Part shown: positions 56,438 to 64,000 of the stretch, piece after piece | Numbering within the stretch: position 1 is the first letter of the stretch | How the letters are laid out: each line of letters starts with the position of its first letter | From: JBBECJ01 sp963763325 | Lineage (GTDB): Bacteria > Chloroflexota > Chloroflexia > Thermomicrobiales > CFX8 | Length of the DNA stretch: 64,000 nt | Assembly: GCA_963763325.1 (NCBI GenBank) | Contig: CAVXOL010000018.1 | Span: 1 to 64,000 of the forward strand | Direction: 5' to 3' | Translations under genes and position numbers: made by a program | The notes under the pieces: generated by a model | Database searches by the model: none | Seen by the model: only the letters and a program-made list of their open reading frames with translations | What the model was told of the DNA's origin: nothing

Positions 56438-57117
56438 TCGATGTTGTCCTGCAACGCGGCTAACAGCCTCCACGACTCGATCGCGCCCTGGCGCAGGACA
56501 CGCACGTGTTCGCTAGCAGCGTCGACGACCGTTGATGGAGAGGTCTCATCGGTCGCTCCGCCATCAACGACGAAATCGACGCGGTTGCCAAGCTTTATGC
56601 GGACCTCGTCGGCAGAGCGCGCCTCGGTGCCGCCGGAACGGTTGGCGCTGGTCACTGCCAAGGCGCCACCGGCAGCGGCGATGATCGCCAGCGCGTCAGC
56701 ACTGGCCGGCATTCGCAAGCCAACGGTCGAGCCGTCCCGACGGACGGATTCCGGCACGGCATCTGAGGCTGAAACCACGATCGTGAGCGCGCCAGGCCAA
56801 TACAGCGCTGCAAGCCGGCGAGCGGCGGGCGTCAGCGTGCGAGCCATGCGGGCAAACGCGTCAATGTCGCTGATCAGGACCGGGATTGCCTTTGTCCCGG
56901 ATCGACCTTTGATGCTGAATAGACGTTCGACGGCCAGGGGGTGGTCGAGTGAGGCTGCAAGACCATAGACGGTATCGGTTGGGATCGCGACGACTCCGCC
57001 GCGCCGCAACAAGGCGACAGCACGGTTGATATCCGCGTCGCTGGCAAGTCGTCCCTGGCGGTCACCTGCGTCAGCAGGATCCTCAGTACGCAGTTGATGT
57101 TCCGGTCCCGGATTCAC
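56434..57117 (-). CDS. tsaC: L-threonylcarbamoyladenylate synthase
   Basis: 227 residues, Sua5/YciO/YrdC family. Makes threonylcarbamoyl-AMP for t6A37 in tRNA. RRGGVVAIPTDTVYGLAASL, FSIKGRSGTKAIPVLISD, LYWPGALTIVVSASDAV, VGLRMPAS and LAVTSANRSGG are the core motifs. Lacks the C-terminal Sua5 domain, so YrdC-type. Start overlaps the uvrC stop by 4 bp. Confidence 0.95.
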   Translation of the reverse strand: MNPGPEHQLRTEDPADAGDRQGRLASDADINRAVALLRRGGVVAIPTDTVYGLAASLDHPLAVERLFSIKGRSGTKAIPVLISDIDAFARMARTLTPAARRLAALYWPGALTIVVSASDAVPESVRRDGSTVGLRMPASADALAIIAAAGGALAVTSANRSGGTEARSADEVRIKLGNRVDFVVDGGATDETSPSTVVDAASEHVRVLRQGAIESWRLLAALQDNIE

Positions 57118-58934
57118 AGTTGAGCCTTTATCTGTCGTGCCAGGGCTGGACTGATGCCCTCGACCTCGGCCAATTGTTCTTCGCTCGCTTCACGGATACG
57201 CTTGACGCTGCCGAAGGCGGCGATCAACGCCTTCTTGCGCTTTGGCCCGACGCCTTGCAAATCGTCCAGCGCCGACTTGATGGCGGTCTTCTGCCGCTTC
57301 TGGCGGTGGAACGAGACGGCGAAGCGATGGGCCTCGTCGCGGACACGCTGGACAAGGTAAAGTGCCTGCGAGTCGCGGTCAAGGACGACCGGCGTCTGTT
57401 GCCCTGGAAGGAAGATCTCCTCGTTCTCCTTGGCCAACCCTACCATCGCCAGTGATATACCGACCTCGTTGATGGCGGCAAGTGCGGCGTTGAGCTGCCC
57501 CTTGCCGCCGTCAATGATGACCAGATCGGGCTGGCGCGCCCAGGCTTCGGTCTCTGGCTCGGTCGCCAGCCGCTTGAAGCGCCGGCCAACAACCTCACGC
57601 ATCGAGGCAAAGTCGTCCTGCCCTTCGACCGTCTTGACCGAGAAGCGGCGGTAGTCACTCTTCTTCGGCTTACCGTCCTCGAAGACGACCATCGACGCGA
57701 CCGTGTTGGTCCCTTGCAGGTTCGAAATGTCGAAGCACTCGATCCGGCGCGGCAGGGCCGTCAGGTTGAGTTCGTCGGAGAGTTCGGTCAGCGCCGCCGT
57801 CATCCGCTGCTCATCGTTGAGCCAGCGCAGGCGGTTCTGCTCCAGGTTCTCGACGGCGCTCTTGGCGACCATCTCGACCAGCTGACGCTTGTCGCCGCGC
57901 CTCGCGACGGTCAGCCGGACCTTGCCACCCCGGCGCTCGGCGAGCCACGGTGAGAGCAATTCCTCATCAGTCAGTGCGTGTTCCAGCACCAGCTCAGGCG
58001 GGATGACAGCCGCGTCCTCGTAGAACTGAGTCACGAAGCTACTGAGTATCTCACCCGGCTGGTCCTCGATTCGGGCACCAGACATGAAGAAGTGTTCGGA
58101 GCCAAGTACCTTGCCGTTGCGGACGAATGCGACCTGAACGAGCGCGTCACCTCCTGGCGACTGAGCGACAGCGATGACGTCGGCATCGTCGCCCTTTCCG
58201 GTCACGATCTTCTGGCGCTCCAGGACATGCTCGATCGCGCTCAACTCGTCGCGAATCTTGGCGGCCCGCTCGAACTCCAGGTTCTCGGCCAGCGACTCCA
58301 TCCGCGACTGCATCTCCGGGATCAGCTCCTCGCCGCGGCCTTCGAGGAAGAGCGCGACACCTTCGATTGCCTGGTCGTACTCGGACTTCGTCGTCGCACT
58401 GATGCATGGCCCGAGACAACGTCCCATGTGGTAGTAGAGGCAGGGTCGTGGCGCGTCTCCCGTGATCTTGATGTCACAGACCCGGTACGGGAAGAGGCGG
58501 TTGAGCAGGTCGAGCGTCTTGTGAACCGAGCCAGCCGACGTATACGGGCCGTAGTAGCGGGAGCCATCTCGGATGATGCGGCGCGTCGAGATGACGCGCG
58601 GCCACTCCTCGGCGGTGATGCAGATGTACGGGTAGGTCTTGTTGTCCTTCAGCCGGACGTTGTAATACGGCTGGTAGCGCTTGATCAGCTCGTTCTCGAG
58701 GATCAGTGCCTCGCTGGCAGTGTCGGTCCGGATGACATCGAAGTCGGTGATGTGGCTGACCAGTTCGCGGGTCTTCGGATCGGGCTGACCGCGTTCCTGA
58801 AAGTACGAGCGAACGCGATTACGCAGGGCTGCGGCCTTCCCGACGTAGATGACCTCGCCTCTGACGTTCTTCATGATGTAGACACCGGGACCTGTCGAGA
58901 GCGCTGACAGCCGGTCAGAAAAGCGTGTACCCAT
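57114..58934 (-). CDS. uvrC: UvrABC excinuclease subunit C
   Basis: 606 residues. GIY-YIG nuclease (STGPGVYIMKNVRGEVIYVG, KAAALRNRVRSYFQ), UVR domain (EYDQAIEGVALFLEGRGEEL), RNase H-like nuclease (CFDISNLQGTNTVASMVVFE, VIIDGGKGQLNAAL) and C-terminal HhH pair (DDLQGVGPKRKKALIAAFGS). The ATG at 58934 is where the family starts; the frame to 59153 covers a palindromic repeat and is not coding. First gene of a six-gene operon, divergent from alaS. Confidence 0.97.
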   Translation of the reverse strand: MGTRFSDRLSALSTGPGVYIMKNVRGEVIYVGKAAALRNRVRSYFQERGQPDPKTRELVSHITDFDVIRTDTASEALILENELIKRYQPYYNVRLKDNKTYPYICITAEEWPRVISTRRIIRDGSRYYGPYTSAGSVHKTLDLLNRLFPYRVCDIKITGDAPRPCLYYHMGRCLGPCISATTKSEYDQAIEGVALFLEGRGEELIPEMQSRMESLAENLEFERAAKIRDELSAIEHVLERQKIVTGKGDDADVIAVAQSPGGDALVQVAFVRNGKVLGSEHFFMSGARIEDQPGEILSSFVTQFYEDAAVIPPELVLEHALTDEELLSPWLAERRGGKVRLTVARRGDKRQLVEMVAKSAVENLEQNRLRWLNDEQRMTAALTELSDELNLTALPRRIECFDISNLQGTNTVASMVVFEDGKPKKSDYRRFSVKTVEGQDDFASMREVVGRRFKRLATEPETEAWARQPDLVIIDGGKGQLNAALAAINEVGISLAMVGLAKENEEIFLPGQQTPVVLDRDSQALYLVQRVRDEAHRFAVSFHRQKRQKTAIKSALDDLQGVGPKRKKALIAAFGSVKRIREASEEQLAEVEGISPALARQIKAQL

Positions 58935-58982
58935 GCTGTCTATTTTACCCCGTGGCGGTAGTGATGAAGGGGACAGGTGACA

Positions 58983-59065
58983 GGGGACAGGGAACAGGAG
59001 TTTCGATGAGACCGGGAGATGCGTATCTGCGGGCTTCTCGCCCGAAACTCCTGTTCCCTGTACCC
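58983..59065. repeat. Long inverted repeat between uvrC and alaS
   Basis: Arms 58983-59005 (GGGGACAGGGAACAGGAGTT onward) and 59043-59065 are complementary over 22 of 23 bases around a 37-nt loop. GACAGGGAACAGG-type repeats are a recurrent intergenic sequence in some Chloroflexota. Could form a cruciform or RNA hairpin between the divergent transcripts. Confidence 0.7.
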
Positions 59066-59084
59066 TGAAACCTGCCCCCTCGCC

Positions 59085-59113
59085 TTGACAGACAGTCAGC
59101 GTACGAGCATACT
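59085..59113 (+). promoter_or_regulatory. Candidate sigma-70-type promoter for alaS
   Basis: TTGACA (59085-59090), 17-bp spacer, CATACT (59108-59113). Leaves a leader of about 105 nt before the alaS ATG at 59228. No T-box could be recognised by eye. Confidence 0.5.
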
Positions 59114-59227
59114 GTACGTACACCTCGCCAGTGGGGGCGTTGTGCCGCGCCATAGGCCGTGTTCGTTACACTTACGCGAAGCGATTTACCCATCGCCAAC
59201 GAAATGTAAGGAACAGGCCGGACTGCC

Positions 59228-61865
59228 ATGCAAAGCCGTGATATTCAGACGATCTTCACCGAGTTTTTCGCGGAACGAGGACACACAAATGTGTCCTCGT
59301 CGTCGCTGATCCCGCCGACTAACGATCCGACTGTCCTGTTGACGACGGCCGGGATGCAGCAGATGACTCCATTCTTCCTTGGTCTCGATACGCCACCAGC
59401 CCTGCGGATGACCTCAACCCAGAAGTGCTTCCGAACGGTCGACATCGATGAGGTCGGCGACGAGACGCACTGCACGTTCTTCGAGATGCTCGGTAACTTC
59501 TCGGTCGGAGACTACTTCAAGCGTGAGTCACTCCGGCTTGGCTGGCAACTGTTGACTGAAGTCTACGGAATTGACCCAGCCAGGATTACCGTCACGGTCA
59601 ATCCCGAGGATGACGAGACTCGTCAATTGTGGATGGCCGAAATCGGTCTGACCATCGATCGGATTTTCGACGATCCCAGCAACATCTGGGGGCCAGTCGG
59701 CGACAGCGGCCCCTGTGGCCCTAACAGCGAGATCTACATCGATCGCGGAGAGCAGTATGGCTGCGGCGAGCCGGATTGCGGACCGCTATGCGAACGGTGC
59801 GAGCGGCACGTTGAAGTCTGGAATCACGTCTTCATGCAGTGGTTCCAGGAGAAAGACGGCAGCCGCCGTGACCTGGAGCGCAAGCATATCGACACCGGGA
59901 TGGGCCTTGAGCGGATCAGCATGGTCCTTCAGGATGCCGCCTCGATGTACGACACTGACCTCTACCAGCCGATCATCCGACGCGTGACCGACATCTCGGG
60001 CAAGGCGTACAAGACCGATGCTCAACTGGACCGCTCAATGCGGGTTATTGCCGACCACGGACGCGCCATCACATTTCTGATTGCTGACGGCGTCCTGCCT
60101 GGCAATGAAGGACGTGGTTACGTCCTCCGGCGCATCCTGCGACGAGCGGCCCGCCATGGACGGTTACTGGGAATCGAGCGACCCTTTCTGACCGAGATCG
60201 CTGACGTCGTCATCCACGAGTTCGGCGATCGCTACCCGGAACTGCATGCCCGGCGGGAGACAATCCGGCGTGTGATCCAGAACGAGGAAGACAGCTTCGG
60301 TCGAACGCTGGCGACTGGCATCTCTCGTTTCGACGCGCTGGCCGACGAAGTTCGCGCGTCCAACAGTACGCTCATTCCTGGCGCTGAGGCGTTCCGGCTT
60401 TACGACACGTACGGCTTCCCGTTCGAGCTGACGGCTGAGCTGGCCAGGGACGCTGGGCTTGAGATCGATGTAGAGGCGTTCGCTGAGGCGCTGGAGCAGT
60501 CGCGAGCACGTAGCAGGGCGGCGATTCGCGGATTCGCTGACAGCGCACGCGGTCGCACGCATCTCTATGCCGAGGCGAACGGCGCGCCAGTCGAGTTCGT
60601 TGGCTACCACCTTGTCCGGCACGACGCGACAATCACCGACATCTTTGGGGCCGAAGATTCGGTCGAGCAGCTCGAAGCAGGACAACCAGGCGAGGTCGTT
60701 CTCGACGCGACCGTGTTCTATGGCGAGTCTGGTGGCCAGGTCGGTGACACCGGCACGATCTCGACCGAGACCGGCGTCTTCGCAGTCCACGACACACAGC
60801 GGCCGACTCCGACACTTGTCGTCCATCGCGGTGAGGTCATCGAAGGCTTCGTCCGCCTTGGACAACCAGCGACGGCCGCAATCGACAGCGAGCGACGCGA
60901 CGCCATCCGCCGCAACCACACTGCGACACACGTGCTTCATCGCGCGCTACGGATGGTACTAGGAAACGAGACGCATCAGGCTGGCTCATTGGTCGCCCCG
61001 GATCGACTGCGGTTCGATTTTACGAGTCTCGACGCGCTTGGAGCGGATGGGCTGGACCGGGTGACCGAGATCGCCAATACTGTCCCGCTTCAAAACATCC
61101 CGGTCGTAGCCGAGACGATGCCGTACGCCGATGCCGTCGAAGATGGCGCGATGGCGCTCTTCGGAGAGAAGTACGGCGATGTCGTGCGCGTCGTGAAGAT
61201 CGGTGACTTCTCAGCCGAATTGTGTGGCGGCATCCACGTGTCGGCGACAGGCGAGATTGGCCCGATCGTCGTCGTGGCTGAGTCCTCAATCGGTTCAGGC
61301 GTCCGGCGGATCGAGGCGTTGACCGGCGACGCGGCGGTCAAGCACCTGTTGCGCGCCCATCTGGTGACAAGCGAGTTGTCGCGCACCCTGCACGCGCCGG
61401 TCGAAGGCCTGATCGATGAGGTACGTCAACTCTCAACCCAGATCCGCGAGCGAGACCGGACGATTGACCAGCTACGCCTGTCGCTGGCGACATCCAACAT
61501 TGACAGTTTGATCGAGCAATCGATCAGCATCGAAGGGACGCGCGTGCTCGCGACGCGTGTCCCGGCTCAGGATCGCGAGACGATGCTGCAGATCGGAGAC
61601 CGGCTGCGCGACAGGCTGCAGTCAGGTGTCATTGTCCTCGCAAGCGAGATTGATGACGCAGCCAGCCCTGTTGGCGATGGTGACGAAAGATCAGGTCGGC
61701 CGCGGCCTGAGCGCCGGCAAGCTGATTCAGGAGATTGCGCCGATCGTTGGCGGTCGCGGTGGCGGGCGTCCCGAGTTGGCGCAAGGTGGTGGTTCCGACG
61801 TGAGCAAGCTGGACGAGGCGCTTGCGTCAGTCGCAACCGAGGTGAAGCGACAGATTTCCGGCTAG
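59228..61865 (+). CDS. alaS: Alanyl-tRNA synthetase, apparent frameshift near the C-terminus
   Basis: Would be about 878 residues with one base removed. Class II catalytic domain (TTAGMQQMTPFFLGLDTPPA, TSTQKCFRTVDIDEVGDETH, MLGNFSVGDYFK, HIDTGMGLERISMVLQ), editing domain with HTATHVLHRAL and FSAELCGGIHV zinc ligands, and C-terminal DHHA1 part. At about 61665 the frame breaks: ASEIDD continues as QPALLAMVTKDQVGRGLSAG in the +1 frame to the stop at 61865, whereas the written frame reads on without a stop into the next gene, giving a 1501-codon ORF. A single extra base is the simplest explanation. Confidence 0.9.
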
Positions 61866-61924
61866 AGCCGTCGTGCGGTGGACTACGTTTGCGTAGCGCG
61901 CGGCGGCTCCTCAAGGAGCGGTTT

Positions 61925-63733
61925 ATGGTTGCGCGCAATGTGGAACAGTTCACTGTCCGTACCTCTGACGAGCTCGACGAGCTGATGGAAGCGATCGGCG
62001 ATGGCCAGCTCGAAGCCATCGTTGTTGATGTTCCCGACGGCGCGAGCGCGTTCCAGACAGCGCGCGAATTCCGTCACCTGCTGACGGTCGCACGTGCCGC
62101 TGGGGTTGAGATTGAGATCGCAACGGACGATCCGCTTCGTCGAGAGCTGGCCCATATCCTCGGCCTTCGGCTGTCGTCTGACACGGTTCTTGACAACCCG
62201 GTCATCGACTCGCCGGTTTCCACTGATCCGCCGAACAGCAAGACCTTTCGGATCGTCCGACCGGACAGTCCAGTAACGATTGACGTTACGGCTGACAACG
62301 ACGCGTGGAACGATGCCGAAACGCGGCCGGCGTTCAAGCCGTGGCAGCGGACCGAGGAGCCAGAAGCGGACTCGGAAGACGAAGATGAGGTGGACGACGG
62401 CTCCTACAGTTTCGTCATCCACCCGCCGACTACTCGGAGGACGACTACCCAGTCGTTCGAGCGGACCATTCGACAGACCGAGACGGTTCCATCCTTCGAG
62501 GTCTGGGAGGCGAACGCCATCCGCACCCCGAACCTTCTCCCAGCGCGATCGCGATCCCGCCGACTTCGTCCACTGGCGTGGCTCAGCCTGCTGCTGACGA
62601 TGACACTCGCTGGAGCAATGATGGTGATGTTCCTGCTCCCGGCCGCGACCATTGCAGTCGTCCCGGTTGAGTCGCAGATAAGCGAGCGACTGACCTACGG
62701 AGTCGCGCTACCCGGAACGACGTGGGACATCGCGATCCAGCCCGAGACAGTCAGCACCACACTGACGTTCAGCGCAACGATACCGACGACCGGAGAGCGA
62801 TTTGAACCGGATGCGGCTGCCCGTGGCGCAATCCTGCTGACGAATGCCTCGACCATCGAAGTGCTGGTTCCAGCCGGAACGACTGTCAGCAACGAAGCCG
62901 GGGTACAGTTTACGACGGTCGCGGACGTCATGGTTCCGGCAGCAGACCCTTACGGTTCGCTCACGATAGGCAGCGCGAGTGTCGACGTGGTTGCGGCCTC
63001 TCCGGGTCCCGACAGCAACGTGGAAGCAGAAGCCGTCTTCGGCCAGCTCGATAGTGGCATCTATTACCTGAACCGCGATCCGATTACGGGCGGGACGTTG
63101 CGTCGGATCGCAACCGTTACCCAGGCAGACATCGACTCTCTGAGCAACCGAGCGAGGCAGGACCTCGAATCGAAAGCTGTTGGCGCTATCGACGCACAGC
63201 TGGCTGATGGCCAACAACTACTCGCAAACACTGAGCATCGCGGCCAGGTTCAGACAACCTTCAGCCAACCCGCCGGCGCCGACGCGACCTCGCTCAAGCT
63301 TGACGCATCACTCACGCTGTCTGCGCAGGCGTACCGTCTCGACAACGTCCATGAGCGCGCAGAGGACGCGGTGACAGAGCGGCTGCACAGATCCGCAGGT
63401 GATGATGTCACGATCCTGGGCGACACCCTGCAGACCACTGACCCGGAACTGGTCGCAGGCTCGAATGGCACGGCATTTACGATTAACGCCAGTGCGACGG
63501 TGCGCTCCATCATCAGCCAGGCCGATCTGGACGCGATCCGGGCCGAACTGTCCGGCAAGGACGCGGATGACGCGGTGTCACGCATTCGGCAGGTGCCGGG
63601 CGTTGCGGCGGTCGAGATCGATCACTCGCCAAACTGGCTCGGAGGGCGAATGCCGCGGATGGAATCACGGATTCAGATCGAGGTCGTCAATGCCACGCGA
63701 GTACAGGCGCAAACCACGTCGACCGGGCCCTAA
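61925..63733 (+). CDS. Single-pass membrane protein with baseplate-J-like extracellular domain
   Basis: 602 residues. A cytoplasmic N-terminal domain (about 1-85, TVRTSDELDELMEAIGDGQL, EIATDDPLRRELAHILGLRL), an acidic linker (ADSEDEDEVDDGSYSF), one membrane helix (LAWLSLLLTMTLAGAMMVMF, about 220), then a beta-rich exterior with a baseplate J/gp47-like core (ILLTNASTIEVLVPAGTTVS, PGPDSNVEAEAVFG). AAGGAG lies 7 nt before the ATG at 61925. Genes of this type stand between alaS and ruvX in related genomes, as I recall. Role unknown, probably in the cell envelope. Confidence 0.75.
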   Translation: MVARNVEQFTVRTSDELDELMEAIGDGQLEAIVVDVPDGASAFQTAREFRHLLTVARAAGVEIEIATDDPLRRELAHILGLRLSSDTVLDNPVIDSPVSTDPPNSKTFRIVRPDSPVTIDVTADNDAWNDAETRPAFKPWQRTEEPEADSEDEDEVDDGSYSFVIHPPTTRRTTTQSFERTIRQTETVPSFEVWEANAIRTPNLLPARSRSRRLRPLAWLSLLLTMTLAGAMMVMFLLPAATIAVVPVESQISERLTYGVALPGTTWDIAIQPETVSTTLTFSATIPTTGERFEPDAAARGAILLTNASTIEVLVPAGTTVSNEAGVQFTTVADVMVPAADPYGSLTIGSASVDVVAASPGPDSNVEAEAVFGQLDSGIYYLNRDPITGGTLRRIATVTQADIDSLSNRARQDLESKAVGAIDAQLADGQQLLANTEHRGQVQTTFSQPAGADATSLKLDASLTLSAQAYRLDNVHERAEDAVTERLHRSAGDDVTILGDTLQTTDPELVAGSNGTAFTINASATVRSIISQADLDAIRAELSGKDADDAVSRIRQVPGVAAVEIDHSPNWLGGRMPRMESRIQIEVVNATRVQAQTTSTGP

Positions 63734-64000
63734 GCTCCTCGGGCTCGACCTCGGCGAACGCAGGATCGGGGTGGCGGTTTCGGACGATACCGGCATCATC
63801 GCCAGCCCGGAGCGGATCATCGACCTGCGCCGCTCAACGATCGAAGATGTCGCGAGGCTGGTCGATGAGTTCAAAGTTGACGGCATCGTCGTGGGCCTCC
63901 CGAAAGGGATGAGCGGCGACGAGGGATACCAGGCGCGAGAAACCCGTGCGATGGCGGCTGATATCGAGGCACTGGTGAGTGTCCCGGTCATCTTCTGGGA
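63690..64000 (+). CDS. ruvX: Putative Holliday junction resolvase YqgF/RuvX, 3' partial
   Basis: ATG at 63690 starts a frame open to the window end: KLLGLDLGERRIGVAVSDDT (YqgF RNase H-like core with first Asp), IDDLRRS-type linker, VDGIVVGLPKGMSGDEGYQA. RuvX/YqgF acts in 16S rRNA 5' processing or junction resolution. Overlaps the upstream gene by 44 bp, so translationally linked. About 104 of 140 or so residues are present. Confidence 0.92.
   Translation, partial: MPREYRRKPRRPGPKLLGLDLGERRIGVAVSDDTGIIASPERIIDLRRSTIEDVARLVDEFKVDGIVVGLPKGMSGDEGYQARETRAMAADIEALVSVPVIFW

Noticed and set aside
59114..59227. T-box or other riboswitch in the alaS leader
   Set aside because: Leader is only about 105 nt and no T-box core sequence was visible.
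59228..63733. One 1501-residue AlaS-baseplate-J fusion protein
   Set aside because: The true AlaS C-terminus is present in the next frame with its own stop, and the second gene has its own start and ribosome-binding site.
1..64000. CRISPR arrays, rRNA and tRNA genes
   Set aside because: No regularly spaced direct repeats, rRNA blocks or T-arm/CCA patterns were noticed; a covariance-model scan would be decisive.

Overview
This window is a high-GC bacterial chromosome segment that reads best as Chloroflexota, probably the Thermomicrobia/Sphaerobacter side. The clues are an MglA GTPase with Roadblock/LC7 proteins beside purine genes, a membrane protein with a baseplate-J-like repeat next to alaS, DUF362 and ArgH-like proteins back to back, and many large ATPase-LuxR (LAL) regulators. 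This assignment is inference from gene content only. No rRNA, tRNA or CRISPR array was found.

The window has two very different halves. Positions 1 to about 35,000 are an accessory region of secreted or surface proteins (RTX/Ig-like protein, matrixin-like protease, subtilase, small secreted proteins), LuxR-family regulators, isolated enzymes (selenium-binding protein, DinB, GNAT, DUF1330, haloperoxidase), insertion sequences and many broken genes. Mobile DNA includes two IS1182-type elements (3646-5292 decayed, 30814-32492 intact), an IS5/IS427-type element (27540-28470), an IS3/IS407-type element (32647-33851) and at least three MITE-like inverted-repeat elements (20063-20230, 20230-20376, 25871-26057). 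A three-gene module of LAL regulator, small single-pass membrane protein and small LuxR regulator occurs twice in opposite orientation (19734 down to 16160, and 26067 up to 28933). Both copies are damaged; in the second the small LuxR gene is split by the IS5-type element, with a TA duplication, such that precise removal restores the frame.

Positions 35,363 to 64,000 are a compact housekeeping region. A minus-strand cluster runs hflX, roadblock, purM, mglB-like, mglA-like, HD-domain gene, purH, with a SulP transporter downstream. DUF362 and an ArgH-like lyase are divergent. A minus-strand operon holds D-Ala-D-Ala carboxypeptidase, rluB, cmk and plsC. hisC-hisB lie on the plus strand, converging on a tightly overlapped minus-strand operon uvrC, tsaC, membrane protein, small coiled-coil gene, rarA, rph. 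alaS, the baseplate-J-like gene and ruvX read off the right edge. Most core genes are full length, but alaS, plsC and the small rarA-upstream gene each carry what looks like a single extra base, so read-level checking is needed before calling them mutations.

Functionally the right half covers purine and histidine synthesis, tRNA and rRNA maturation, DNA repair and replication restart, peptidoglycan trimming and phospholipid synthesis. The left half looks like an environment-sensing and secretion island that is being eroded by transposition and frameshifts.
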